Positions 35,775-44,392 of a stretch of DNA of 64,000 nucleotides are shown piece by piece; position 1 is the first letter of the stretch; every line of letters starts with the position of its first letter. Source of the DNA: Bin5 sp965116395. GTDB taxonomy: Bacteria > Chloroflexota > Anaerolineae > Caldilineales > Caldilineaceae. The notes beneath the pieces were generated by a model, which was not told the origin of the DNA, searched no databases, and was given only the letters and a program-made list of their open reading frames with translations. The position numbers and the translations under genes are program-made. The stretch spans positions 3,534,001-3,598,000 of the forward strand of contig OZ220684.1 of assembly GCA_965116395.1 (NCBI GenBank). Reading direction: 5' to 3'.

Positions 35775-36632
35775 ATGAGGCTAGGGGCGACGATTGGCGA
35801 TTATCTGGGGACTGAGGACCCTGATTCGCATGTGGCGGAGTGCCGGCGGCAGGGCTATCGGGCCGCGCCCTGCCCGGAGGTGGCGATAGGCGACCGAGAC
35901 CGGATTCGCGACATCAAGCGAGCGTTCGGCGAGGCCGATATCGTGATCGGGGAGGTGGCCGCCTGGGTCAATCCGCTCCACCCGGACGCGGACACGCGGC
36001 GCGCGAATCGGAACACGATCGCGGAGACGCTCGCCCTGGCTGACGAGCTGGAGGCCGTCTGTTGCGCGACGGTGGTCGGCTCCTATGACGGCAGCGACAA
36101 CTGGGACTCTCATGTAGGGCACCATCCGAAAAACTTCAGCGAGGAAGGCTTCGAGGCGGTTGTCGAGTGGGTGCGGCAGGTTCTGACCGAGGTCGAGCCG
36201 CGGCGCACCATGCTGACCCTGGAAATGTCGCCCTGGACCCTGCTGGACGGGCCTGAAATCTATCTTGCACTGCTCGATGCGATCGATCACCCTGGGCTGG
36301 GCGTCCATCTCGACCCGGCCAACGCGGTACGCGAGCCGCGCATCTATTATGCGACGACCGAACTGCTGAACAGGTGCTTCGACATTCTAGGCCCGTGGAT
36401 TCGCTCCTGTCATGCCAAGGATATCCACTTTGCGCTCGACGCGCGCACCGTTGCCATCGAGGAGGTGCTGCCGGGCCGGGGCGTATTGGACTATCGCACC
36501 TACGTTTCTCGGATTGAGCGGTTGTCGCCGGACATGCCGCTGATAATCGAGCATCTGGCGACCGAGCCTGAATACAAAGAGGTGGGTGACTTCATTCGCG
36601 GTGTGGCCAACGAAGTCGGCGCAACGACATAA
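35775..36632 (+). CDS. Sugar phosphate isomerase/epimerase-type TIM-barrel protein
   Basis: 285 residues from the ATG at 35775 (GGAG nine bases upstream; the frame is open further left). Xylose-isomerase-like barrel: MRLGATIGDYLG at strand 1, TLEMSPWTLLDGPE with a metal-ligand Glu, GVHLDPANAV with the metal-ligand Asp, SCHAKDIHF with the His/Lys pair, and PLIIEHLA with a final Glu. Such enzymes interconvert keto and aldo sugars using a divalent metal. It is 52 bases ahead of an SDR gene, so isomerisation and oxidation are probably consecutive steps. Confidence 0.85.
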   Translation: MRLGATIGDYLGTEDPDSHVAECRRQGYRAAPCPEVAIGDRDRIRDIKRAFGEADIVIGEVAAWVNPLHPDADTRRANRNTIAETLALADELEAVCCATVVGSYDGSDNWDSHVGHHPKNFSEEGFEAVVEWVRQVLTEVEPRRTMLTLEMSPWTLLDGPEIYLALLDAIDHPGLGVHLDPANAVREPRIYYATTELLNRCFDILGPWIRSCHAKDIHFALDARTVAIEEVLPGRGVLDYRTYVSRIERLSPDMPLIIEHLATEPEYKEVGDFIRGVANEVGATT

Positions 36633-36684
36633 GAGTGGATAGGGGATAGAATCGGAATCAGCGGCTGGCAACAAAGGTATTGCT

Positions 36685-37488
36685 ATGCAAGGTAAACTTT
36701 CGGGAAAGGTGGCGTTGGTCACGGGTGCGAGCAAGGGGATTGGCCAGGGGCTGGCGGTCGGTCTGGCCGCGGCCGGGGCGCGGGTTGCCGTCAACTACAA
36801 GACGGATGCCGAAGGCGCACAAATCACGTGCACCCACATACGGGAAGCGGGAGGGGAAGCAGAGCCATTTCAGGCCGACATCGGTTCGAAGACGGCGTTC
36901 GAGCAGCTGGTTGACGCCGTCTGCGCGCGCTTCGGACGGCTGGATGTGTTGGTCAACAATGCGGCCCGCACCCGTTTCGGTCACGTTTTCGAGATTACCG
37001 AGGAGGACTTTAACGACGTGGTGGACACCAATCTGCGCGGTCCTTTTTTCGGCTCGGTCGCGGCTGCCCGCAAGATGCAGGCGCAGGGCAGCGGCTCGAT
37101 CATCAATATCAGCTCCATCGCGGCCAGGCTGATGATCCCGGCGCACTCGAGCTACACGATGGCCAAGGGCGGGCTGGAGGCGCTCACGCGACAACTGGGG
37201 CTGGAACTGGCGCCCGAGGTGCGCGTCAACGCCATCGCGCCGACGGCCACCAGCACCGAGCGCAACCGCGGCTATGATCCCGACTACGAACAGAAATGGA
37301 GTGCGATCACGCCCGCCGGCCGCGTCGCCACTGTGGAGGACTACGTAGGGACCTGCGTCTTTCTGGCAAGCGACGACGCCGCGATGGTCACCGGCCAGAT
37401 AATCTACGTGGACGGCGGCTGGACGCTGCGCGGCTTCACGCCGGATATGTCCGACTATGATTTCTCGCAGGATCGTGAGCGCGGCTAG
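36685..37488 (+). CDS. Short-chain dehydrogenase/reductase (SDR)
   Basis: 267 residues. Classical SDR: VTGASKGIGQG (cofactor), NNAARTRFG, active-site Ser in IINISSIAA, YTMAKGG as YxxxK, and the C-terminal GQIIYVDGGWTLRGF. The coenzyme is likely NADP or NAD; an acidic residue at the end of strand 2 is not obvious (VAVNYKTDAEG), which favours NADP. It forms a two-gene unit with the sugar isomerase upstream. A G-rich tract starts seven bases after its stop. Confidence 0.92.
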   Translation: MQGKLSGKVALVTGASKGIGQGLAVGLAAAGARVAVNYKTDAEGAQITCTHIREAGGEAEPFQADIGSKTAFEQLVDAVCARFGRLDVLVNNAARTRFGHVFEITEEDFNDVVDTNLRGPFFGSVAAARKMQAQGSGSIINISSIAARLMIPAHSSYTMAKGGLEALTRQLGLELAPEVRVNAIAPTATSTERNRGYDPDYEQKWSAITPAGRVATVEDYVGTCVFLASDDAAMVTGQIIYVDGGWTLRGFTPDMSDYDFSQDRERG

Positions 37489-37494
37489 ACGTGC

Positions 37495-37541
37495 GGGGGA
37501 ACTGCGGGGGGCACTGCAGGGGAACTGCAGGGGTTAGGGGG
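37495..37541 (+). other. G-quadruplex motif directly after a stop codon
   Basis: Five G-runs of 5, 6, 4, 4 and 5 bases (37495-37499, 37506-37511, 37519-37522, 37530-37533, 37537-37541) with loops of 6, 7, 7 and 3 bases. This satisfies the standard four-run rule with loops of at most seven. The loops repeat ACTGC(A), so it arose as a small tandem repeat. It is on the coding strand, so it would fold in the SDR mRNA. Confidence 0.6.
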
Positions 37542-37616
37542 CTGAGATAGCGCGAGGGAAGGAAGTCACTGTTGGCTAGACATGTTGCTGGGGAAGAATG
37601 AGCACGGTGGGTAGCC

Positions 37617-37756
37617 AGAGGGGGGCGTTGCGGGGGCTCAGCCCCTGCACAAGGGAGGCCGCTTGCGGCCGACCGCCCATATGACAATCATGAGGAGAGA
37701 GGAACACCTTTGCTTCCTGCGTTCAGGGTTGCGAATCAGTTGCGGCTGAACAGTTA
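37617..37756. repeat. Structured intergenic repeat, copy B
   Basis: Second copy of the element at 17535-17695. Hairpin 1 is 37630-37648 (same 8-bp stem, loop TCA). Hairpin 2 is 37657-37670 (GGCCGC, TT, GCGGCC). The shared tail includes GACCGCCCATAT and AGGGTTGCGAATCAGTTGCG. It lies between an SDR stop and the 134-bp tandem repeat. Confidence 0.75.
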
Positions 37757-37759
37757 CCT

Positions 37760-38160
37760 TTGCTACATAGATTCGTGTAGGAAGTGTCTATCGGAAGGGC
37801 AACGGACCGAACTTTGACAGGCCGTATAACGATGACCGATTACAACGCAGATTGGGCCCTGCGGGAAGGTACTGTCCACCCCAGGCCCCGGGCTTGCTAC
37901 ATAAATTCGTGTAGGAAGTGTCAATCGGAAGGGCAACGGACCGAACTATGGCAGGCCGTATAACGATGACCGATTACAACGCAGATTGGGCCCTGCGGGA
38001 AGGTACTGTCCACCCCAGGCCCCAGGCTTGCTACATAAATTCGTGTAGGAAGTGTCAATCGGAAGGGCAACGGACCGAACTATGGCAGGCCGTATAACGA
38101 TGACCGATTACAACGCAGATTGGGCCTTGCGGGAAGGTTATGTCCACCCCAGGCCCCACG
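37760..38160 (+). repeat. Three tandem 134-bp copies of a gene 5' end
   Basis: TTGCTACATA begins units at 37760, 37894 and 38028, exactly 134 bases apart. Each holds the leader and the first roughly 25 codons of the barrel protein encoded from 38082. Differences are few (for example ATAGATTCG against ATAAATTCG, and the copy-1 start region TTGACAGG against ATGGCAGG). Only the third copy continues into the full gene; 134 is not a multiple of three, so copy 2 encodes a 49-residue truncated peptide that ends at a TAA inside copy 3. Confidence 0.9.
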
Positions 38161-38963
38161 CTGGCTCCCTCAGTCGCGAGGATGTTATCGCGCTCTGCGG
38201 CACTCTGGATATCGACGGCCTGGAACTGATGCACCAGTACTGGGAGGGCTGCTCACCGGCGTATGTCCGGGGGCTGGCGGAGGATGCCGGTCTGCCGATA
38301 GTCTCCTATATATTCTTCTCTGATCTGGCACTGCCGCCGGACGAGCGCGGCGCCGCGATTGACGAGGTGTACGCGCAACTCGACCGTATCGCCGAGATGG
38401 GCAGCGCGTTGGGCATGATCGTGCCTGGGGTCGCCAAGGATGCGTGGCCAATGCAGCAGCAGCGCGTCTGGATGGTTGACGGACTGCGCGTCTGCGCCGA
38501 GCGCGCCCAGGCGGTCGGGGTAACGTTGATTTCGGAGAACGTCGACTTCCCGCCCAGCCGTCCACTGATGGGACGCGGGGCAGACTGCCGGGACATATGC
38601 GCGCAGGTCGATTCGCCTGGCTTCCGGCTGATATACGACTGCGCGGCATCGCTGTTCGTTGACGAGGATCCGTTGGAGACGCTTCACACGATGGCACCCC
38701 ATGTCGTCCACGTGCATGTCAAGAACAGCCGCCCGCTCGCGCCCGGTGAGCAGAGGGCGCGCTATCTGGATGGAGACAGCGGTCAACGCTATTCCGGGAC
38801 CGACCTCGACGGCGGCGTGATCGATTTGCCGTCCATTCTGGCTGAACTGGGTCATCTCGGCTATGATGGCTTTATGTTGCTAGAGTATCAGGGTGAAGAG
38901 GATCCGCGCGTGTCCCTGCCGCGCAATATCGCCCATTTGCGCCAGCTGCTCGAGCCACTGTAG
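38082..38963 (+). CDS. Sugar phosphate isomerase/epimerase-type TIM-barrel protein
   Basis: 293 residues from the ATG at 38082; an in-frame GTG at 38052 and ATG at 38100 are alternatives, and no ribosome site decides. Barrel landmarks: DIDGLELMHQYW, VTLISENVDFPPSRPL (metal Glu), RLIYDCAASLFVDED (metal Asp), VHVHVKNSRPL (His/Lys) and DGFMLLEYQGEED (final Glu). Expected to isomerise or epimerise a sugar with a divalent metal. Its 5' end and leader are triplicated upstream, which may alter expression. Related to, but clearly different from, the protein at 35775. Confidence 0.82.
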   Translation: MAGRITMTDYNADWALREGYVHPRPHAGSLSREDVIALCGTLDIDGLELMHQYWEGCSPAYVRGLAEDAGLPIVSYIFFSDLALPPDERGAAIDEVYAQLDRIAEMGSALGMIVPGVAKDAWPMQQQRVWMVDGLRVCAERAQAVGVTLISENVDFPPSRPLMGRGADCRDICAQVDSPGFRLIYDCAASLFVDEDPLETLHTMAPHVVHVHVKNSRPLAPGEQRARYLDGDSGQRYSGTDLDGGVIDLPSILAELGHLGYDGFMLLEYQGEEDPRVSLPRNIAHLRQLLEPL

Positions 38964-39002
38964 CCGCTGAAATGCACTATCAACTATCCACAGTGGTCTC
39001 CA

Positions 39003-39140
39003 ATGATAACGGATGAACAGATCGCTTCCTTCCAGGCCTCTGGTATTCAGCTGCTGCAGCAAGCGTTCAGCCCGCAGGAGCGGCCGCCGCCATCTGGGCG
39101 TGTATTTTGTCCCGTGACCGCAGAAGGCTGCCGATACTGA
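39003..39140 (+). pseudogene. N-terminal fragment of a phytanoyl-CoA dioxygenase-like gene
   Basis: A 45-codon frame starts MITDEQIASFQASGIQLLQQ and continues AFSPQE, the usual opening of PhyH-family dioxygenases. It then loses the pattern and stops at TGA (39138-39140). None of the iron-ligand motifs are present. It lies in the 411-bp gap (38964-39374), whose right part matches the region before the dehydrogenase pseudogene at 35.2 kb. Probably a relic. Confidence 0.5.
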
Positions 39141-39374
39141 AATGCTGGTGCAGGATCATCGAGTGGCCCTAGAGGCAGTAGGGGGTATCAGTACAGCTGG
39201 CTGCAGCGAAGCTTCACTGAGGATTCTCTCCATAGCGGGAATCCGCGCATCTGACAATGTCTGCTAAGCAGGTGGAAATGGAGCCGGCGTGAGCGGCGAC
39301 GAGAAGCCAGGCGCCCTCTATTCTCGCCAGCCTCAGTCCTTATCACACTTTAAACAACAGGGGAAATGTGAGCG

Positions 39375-40340
39375 ATGAAAGTTCTCTATCTGCGCGCGCC
39401 AAGTGGACTGGATGAAGCCTATCCTGATTTCGTCAAGTCGATCGAAGGGCGGTTTCCTTTTGAGGTTTACGACCCTGACAGCCCGGTAACTGAACAGTTC
39501 GAGGGTGTAGAAGTTGTCATTGACCCTGGAGGCGCGGTGGGCACGCGGCCCCTGATCGACGCGGCGCTGGCGGCCGATGTAAAGCTGTGGCAGGTCACCA
39601 CCAACGGTACCGATCATGTGGACGTGGCCTATATTCTGGAGCAGGGGCTGCCGCTGGCGAACTCGCCGGGACGGTTGAGTGCGGTGCCGCTGGCCGAACA
39701 CGTGTTGTTGCTGATCCTCCACTTCGCCAAGAACCTCGACCACAATCGTGTGGTCGGGTGGCAACGCATGCTTGGAGAAGAGCTGGAAGGCAAGAGGCTG
39801 GGGCTGATCGGTTTTGGCGCCAGCGCGCGAGAGGTGGCACGGCGGGCTTGGCCGCTAGGCATGCGTATCACGGCGGTCGACGTGGTGGATTTCCCGCAGG
39901 CCGAATTGGACGAGTTTCACGTTGAGGTTCTGTGCGGGCCGGAGCAGCTGGATCATGTTCTGCCGGAAGTGGACTTCCTTTCGCTGCACGTCCATCTTAA
40001 CGCGACGACGCGGCACATGATAGACCGCCGCGTCTTGAGGCTGATGAAGCCGACGGCGGTCCTGCTTAACGTGGCGCGCGGGGAGCTGGTCGATGAGGCG
40101 GCCCTGGTGGAAGCGCTTCAGCAAGACTGGATAAAGGGAGCAGGGCTGGACGTGTTTGAGCAGGAACCACTGCCGGCTGACCACCCGCTGCTGCAGCTGG
40201 ACAATGTCATCCTCACGCCCCATTCATCGGGTTTGACACCGGATACGCCGCGCAGACGGATGGAGGCTGCAGTGGCGAATGTGGAGCGCATCGCCAAGGG
40301 GCAGCCGCCGGGGGACCTGGTGACGACGCTGGTGCGCTAG
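39375..40340 (+). CDS. D-isomer-specific 2-hydroxyacid dehydrogenase
   Basis: 321 residues. Cofactor motif GLIGFGASAREVARRAWPLG (the last Gly of GxGxxG is Ala). Catalytic Arg in LLNVARGELVDE, Glu in VFEQEPLP and His in LTPHSSG. Cytosolic, NAD(P)H-dependent interconversion of a 2-keto acid and a D-2-hydroxy acid. It is followed 93 bases on by a second, divergent member and then by an aldolase, suggesting a sugar-acid route. A decayed paralogue of its first quarter lies at 35285-35660. Confidence 0.92.
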   Translation: MKVLYLRAPSGLDEAYPDFVKSIEGRFPFEVYDPDSPVTEQFEGVEVVIDPGGAVGTRPLIDAALAADVKLWQVTTNGTDHVDVAYILEQGLPLANSPGRLSAVPLAEHVLLLILHFAKNLDHNRVVGWQRMLGEELEGKRLGLIGFGASAREVARRAWPLGMRITAVDVVDFPQAELDEFHVEVLCGPEQLDHVLPEVDFLSLHVHLNATTRHMIDRRVLRLMKPTAVLLNVARGELVDEAALVEALQQDWIKGAGLDVFEQEPLPADHPLLQLDNVILTPHSSGLTPDTPRRRMEAAVANVERIAKGQPPGDLVTTLVR

Positions 40341-40433
40341 TGCTGGCGAATTTTAGTTGGCGGCGCGGCGTCCTCATTCGTAAATCGGCGCGACCTTTAC
40401 AAGATATCGAAGAGTCAGATTACTGGAGGAACG

Positions 40434-41435
40434 ATGACGAGATTCAAGGTGGCCATGGTCCATATGGATCCGGAAGTGTTGCCCTCGTGGGTGCCCAATA
40501 CGATGGCAGACCACGATATAGAGTTCGTTTTCCAGGAATGCGAGACGCGTTCGCAGCTGGCGGGCTGCGCCGGGGATGCCGATGTCGTGTGGATCTTCGG
40601 CGGCAGTCACATCGTGACCGCCGAGAGCCTGGCCGATATTCCCCAATGCGGCGCGTTGATCCGCACTGGCAGCGGTACTGACAATATTCCGATCGACGCG
40701 GCGACGGCGCGCGGCATTATCGTCGCCAACACGCCTGAAGCCTTCAACGACGGCGTGTCGGACCATACGATTGGGCTGCTGCTGGCCGTCGTTCGTCAAA
40801 TTGGTCTTCAGGACCGGAAAGTTCGTGCCGGAATCTGGGACCGGAACGCCGGCTTTCCGGGCTGGCATCTGCAAGGGCAGACGCTGGGGTTGATTGGGTT
40901 CGGGCATATTGCCCGCCTGGTGACGCGCAAGTTGAGCGGGTACGAGATGACGGTGCTGGCCCATGACCCCTTCGTGGACAAGGATGTGATGGCCGAACAC
41001 GGCGTGCAGGCGGCGTCGATGGAGAACGTTCTGTCAGGTTCGGACTTTGTATCGCTCCACTGCCCGCTGTTGGACGAGACTCACAATCTGATCGGGGAGC
41101 GTGAACTGCGGATGATGAAGCCAAGGGCAATCCTGATCAACACCTCTCGCGGTCCGGTGGTGGATGAAGCGGCGCTGTTGCGGGCGCTGACCGAGGGCTG
41201 GATCGCGGCCGCGGGCCTTGATGTGCTGGAGCTGGAGCCGCCGGATGCGGACAATCCCCTGTTCGGCCTGGAGAACGTTGTCATCACCCCGCACATAGCC
41301 GGCTACTCCGATGAATCACTGGACAACAGCTGGCGGCTGTCGGTCGAGACCGTTCTGGATCTGGCACAAGGGCGCTGGCCCCGTTCTTACGTCAACCACA
41401 ACTTGGAGCCGCGCTGGCGGCTGCAAAGGAGATGA
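40434..41435 (+). CDS. D-isomer-specific 2-hydroxyacid dehydrogenase, second member
   Basis: 333 residues; GGAGG lies five bases before the ATG. Motifs: GLIGFGHIARLVTRKLSGYE (cofactor), ILINTSRGPVVDE (Arg), VLELEPPDADNPL (Glu) and VVITPHIAGYSDE (His), all expected catalytic residues. Closest in pattern to phosphoglycerate-dehydrogenase-like members without a regulatory ACT domain. Its stop is four bases before the aldolase ATG, so the pair is co-translated: oxidation/reduction of a hydroxy acid and its retro-aldol cleavage are probably linked. Confidence 0.92.
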   Translation: MTRFKVAMVHMDPEVLPSWVPNTMADHDIEFVFQECETRSQLAGCAGDADVVWIFGGSHIVTAESLADIPQCGALIRTGSGTDNIPIDAATARGIIVANTPEAFNDGVSDHTIGLLLAVVRQIGLQDRKVRAGIWDRNAGFPGWHLQGQTLGLIGFGHIARLVTRKLSGYEMTVLAHDPFVDKDVMAEHGVQAASMENVLSGSDFVSLHCPLLDETHNLIGERELRMMKPRAILINTSRGPVVDEAALLRALTEGWIAAAGLDVLELEPPDADNPLFGLENVVITPHIAGYSDESLDNSWRLSVETVLDLAQGRWPRSYVNHNLEPRWRLQRR

Positions 41436-41439
41436 AGGC

Positions 41440-42216
41440 ATGAAAGGTTCGGACCTGAAGAAGCGCCTGCATAGTGGAGAGTCCGTCTACGGGACCTGGT
41501 CGGTGTCGACCGATCCGCTGGTGGCGGCGACGGTGGCGCGCGCCGGTTTCGACTGGGTGAGCGTTGACATGGAGCATTCGCCGCGCAATGTGGAATCATT
41601 GCGTTATGTCTTGTGGATGATACGGGAGACGCCGACGGTGGCGATGGTCAGGGTGAAGGACAACCGGCCCGATGAGATAAAGCAGGCGCTCGATGGGGGC
41701 GCGGACGGGGTCGTGGTCCCGCTGATCGAGTCGGTTGAGGACGCTCGCCGTGCGGTGGCGGGCTGCAAATACCCGCCGGACGGCGTGCGCGGCTACGGTC
41801 CTTTCATGCCGTCATTTGGGGGCGATGACAGGGTATACCAGAGCACGGCCAACGATGAAACCCTGGTCTTTGTTCAGGTCGAACATTACCGTGCGGTTGA
41901 TGTTATCGAAGAGATCGCGGCGCTTGAGGGTATTGACGGCTTCATTATCGGGCCCAATGACCTGACGCTTTCGATGGACATTTTTGGCGCGTGGGAGAGC
42001 GAAGCGTTTATCAGTACGATTCAGCGGATTGCCCGGGCAGGGGACGCCAATGGCATTCCGGCCGGTTTCCCGGTGGACGTGCTTGGAGGGGCTGAGGCGG
42101 GTATCGCGTGGGTAAAGCAGTATGCGCCGAATTTGCGGCTGCTGACGATTGGTGGGGATTTGGGCTTTGTCTCGGCAGGCGCTGAGGCCGCGCTGCAACA
42201 GATAAGCGAAGCGTGA
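41440..42216 (+). CDS. HpcH/HpaI-family aldolase
   Basis: 258 residues from the ATG at 41440, chosen for AAGGAG upstream and the four-base spacing to the previous stop. Barrel landmarks of the 2-keto-3-deoxy sugar acid aldolases: WVSVDMEHSPRN (catalytic His), GADGVVVPLIESVEDARRAV, GVRGYGPFMP (substrate Arg), FVQVEHYRAVD (metal Glu) and IIGPNDLTLSM (metal Asp). Reaction: metal-dependent reversible cleavage to pyruvate and an aldehyde. With two hydroxyacid dehydrogenases upstream this looks like sugar-acid breakdown. Specificity unknown. Confidence 0.92.
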   Translation: MKGSDLKKRLHSGESVYGTWSVSTDPLVAATVARAGFDWVSVDMEHSPRNVESLRYVLWMIRETPTVAMVRVKDNRPDEIKQALDGGADGVVVPLIESVEDARRAVAGCKYPPDGVRGYGPFMPSFGGDDRVYQSTANDETLVFVQVEHYRAVDVIEEIAALEGIDGFIIGPNDLTLSMDIFGAWESEAFISTIQRIARAGDANGIPAGFPVDVLGGAEAGIAWVKQYAPNLRLLTIGGDLGFVSAGAEAALQQISEA

Positions 42217-42230
42217 AGTATGCGAAGAGA

Positions 42231-42251
42231 GGGCACCTCCAGGGAGTGCCC
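42231..42251. terminator. Hairpin between convergent genes
   Basis: GGGCAC (42231-42236) pairs with GTGCCC (42246-42251) around a partly paired nine-base centre. It fills the 35-bp gap between the aldolase stop and the amidohydrolase stop, so it could serve both strands. No T-run on either side. Confidence 0.5.
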
Positions 42252-43409
42252 CTACTGGTTGTAGATATCAAACATTCGCGCCGCGTTGCCGCCGAGAATC
42301 AGGTTCTTTTCTGTTGTCGAGAGAAAGTCACAGTGCAGGCGTATGTAGTCCACGGCCTCCTTATAGGTGCACCAGAAGCCGCCGCTGTAGGGCATGTCCG
42401 AGCCCCACATCAGCTTTTCGACGCCGACCTGGTCGCATAGCCAGCTGAGCATCTGCTGGCCTTCGGCGTAGGGATATTCGGGCCACTTGGCCGGCATAAG
42501 AATCTCGGCGCTCATGTTGGGGCGCTTCAGCAGGTTTATCACCTCATCGGGGATGCCGATTTCGTGGATGATGGCGGCCGGTACCAGGCCGTGCGTGATT
42601 ACTGACGGGATGTCAGGGTGCGCAAGCGCCCAGCGGCTCAGCTCGCCGACGCGCTCCATGAAACCTGCTACCCGATCCTGCTTGCGGGCGTCGATATACC
42701 AGAAGATTGGTATTCCCAGGCGGCGCACGAGTTGCCACAGTGGTTCGAACTTGGCGTCGTCGATGTGATCCACGTATCCCTGCAAGGCGAATAGCTCCAC
42801 GCTGAAGTAGAGTCCTTTGCATCCCAACTCTGTAACCGCATGCTCGAGCCGGGCCAGCTCGTCAGGTTGATGCGCGTCTGTCTCGTGTATCTGCGCCAGG
42901 GCGATGAAGCGGTCGGGGTAGCGGCGTAATGCCTCGGCGTAGTACTGGTTGATATTGGCGCCGTAGACGTGGTCGCTCTGGAGAACGCCCCGGTCGACGC
43001 CGGCCACTTCCATTTCGGCGATCATTCTTTCGGGGGTTGCTTCGAGGTTTTCCAGGGCAGGCGGATAGAACTGCATGACGTAGTCGACGCCGTCCACTGT
43101 AAGCTCGGCCTGGCCGTATCTGCCGAAACGAAAGTTGACATCGGGCATGGCGTTGATGTCGTCGGAAGGGAAGTCGAGCAGCGGCTCTTTAACGCGGGCG
43201 CCGTCGCTCTTACGCCAGAAGTCGGTGAAGTCGCGCAGGTGGTACTGCCACAGCTTGCGTGTGAGCGCGGCGCTGGCGGCGCCGGAGCCGGTGGCAAAGC
43301 GGCGGAAGATGTGGGAGTGGGCGTCGATTACGGGGGATTTCTTCTCTTGCTCGGACTCGACTTGCCGCCAACCGCCGCCGAAGAACTCCATCTTTCTTTC
43401 TGTCGTCAT
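42252..43409 (-). CDS. Amidohydrolase_2-type metal-dependent hydrolase/decarboxylase
   Basis: 385 residues. ACMSD-like barrel: VIDAHSHIF (H31, H33), GIPIFWYIDARK in the middle, SVITHGLVPAA with a His, KLMWGSDMPYSGG with the metal-ligand Asp, and LILGGNAARMFDI as the usual end. Members hydrolyse lactones or decarboxylate small acids with one divalent metal. The start overlaps the epimerase stop by ATGA, so the two proteins are probably made together. Possible role: opening a sugar lactone formed by that dehydrogenase-like partner (inference). Confidence 0.85.
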   Translation of the reverse strand: MTTERKMEFFGGGWRQVESEQEKKSPVIDAHSHIFRRFATGSGAASAALTRKLWQYHLRDFTDFWRKSDGARVKEPLLDFPSDDINAMPDVNFRFGRYGQAELTVDGVDYVMQFYPPALENLEATPERMIAEMEVAGVDRGVLQSDHVYGANINQYYAEALRRYPDRFIALAQIHETDAHQPDELARLEHAVTELGCKGLYFSVELFALQGYVDHIDDAKFEPLWQLVRRLGIPIFWYIDARKQDRVAGFMERVGELSRWALAHPDIPSVITHGLVPAAIIHEIGIPDEVINLLKRPNMSAEILMPAKWPEYPYAEGQQMLSWLCDQVGVEKLMWGSDMPYSGGFWCTYKEAVDYIRLHCDFLSTTEKNLILGGNAARMFDIYNQ

Positions 43410-44392
43410 TTTATCTCTATCCAGTTTTGAAAGTCGCTCTGCCGCCAGGTGTATCTGGGGCGAAAGCCCAACAAGCGGGTCGCCTTTGCGTGTGACCAGA
43501 GTGAGGCATGACCTTGCAATGGGGCCTTCAGTGGTATCTCAGGAACTGCTGGATTTGCGGCTTCAGCGTTGATCGGGCGCAATAGGCGGTTGATGAGCGC
43601 AGGCGTCTGCACTTTGGAGCAGGTGTCGGCACCGTTGATAAGGAAAACCTCGTGCTTGAACGCGTCGTTCTCGACGGCCAGGCGGAAGGCCTGCGCGGCG
43701 TCGCGGGCGTCGGTAAAGGCCCACAGAATCTTGCGCGGCGCGGGCGGGCCAGGAGTCGGCCAGTCACCTTCGGCATCCTCTATGGTTTTGCGATAACGCT
43801 GGGCCCATAGCTTTTCGACCGTGAACTGTTGCGCCCAGCCGGAGCGCACGGCCACTTCGGCGCTGGCGCGTTCGAGATACCAGTTGTTATTGATGCGCAG
43901 GCAAATGGTCTGGATGCCATATGCGGCGGAGTACCGCTTGCAAGTGAGTTCGGCCAAGAGTTTGCTCAGCCCGTATTCGTCCTGCGGCTCGCAGGGATGC
44001 TCTTCGTCGAGCGGGAGATATTGGGGAAGGATGTCCTGTTTCTGGAAGGAGAAGCCGGTGGCGGCACCGGAAGAGGCGAACACGACCTTGCCGACGCCGG
44101 CCTGGATGGCAGCTTCGAGGACATTGACCGTGCCGACCACATTTACGTTGAGCAGCTGTGCCGGCGTCATGCGTCCCGGACCCGGGACGGCGGCCAGGTG
44201 GATCACGGCGTCCTGATCCTGGCACGCCTGGGCAAGCTGGTCCGGCTCCATGATGTCGCCTTGGATGAAGTCTGATCCGTCCACGCGCGGCGCGGTGCGG
44301 CTGAAGCTGGTCACGGAATGACCGGCCTGTAGCAGTTCTCTGAGGACATATCCGCCGATCGTGCCGCTGCCACCGGTTACGAGGATTTTCAT
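43406..44392 (-). CDS. Extended SDR: NAD-dependent epimerase/dehydratase
   Basis: 328 residues from the ATG at 44392 (AAAGG nine bases upstream). Extended SDR motifs: ILVTGGSGTIGGYVLRELLQ (NAD), VIHLAAVPGPG, FASSGAATGF as the Ser region and DEYGLSKLLAE as YxxxK. C-terminal substrate domain (FLINGADTCSKVQTPALINR). Relatives act on nucleotide sugars or on uronic acids as dehydrogenases. Overlap with the amidohydrolase gene suggests an oxidation step giving a lactone that the partner opens; this pairing is an inference. Confidence 0.88.
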   Translation of the reverse strand: MKILVTGGSGTIGGYVLRELLQAGHSVTSFSRTAPRVDGSDFIQGDIMEPDQLAQACQDQDAVIHLAAVPGPGRMTPAQLLNVNVVGTVNVLEAAIQAGVGKVVFASSGAATGFSFQKQDILPQYLPLDEEHPCEPQDEYGLSKLLAELTCKRYSAAYGIQTICLRINNNWYLERASAEVAVRSGWAQQFTVEKLWAQRYRKTIEDAEGDWPTPGPPAPRKILWAFTDARDAAQAFRLAVENDAFKHEVFLINGADTCSKVQTPALINRLLRPINAEAANPAVPEIPLKAPLQGHASLWSHAKATRLLGFRPRYTWRQSDFQNWIEIK

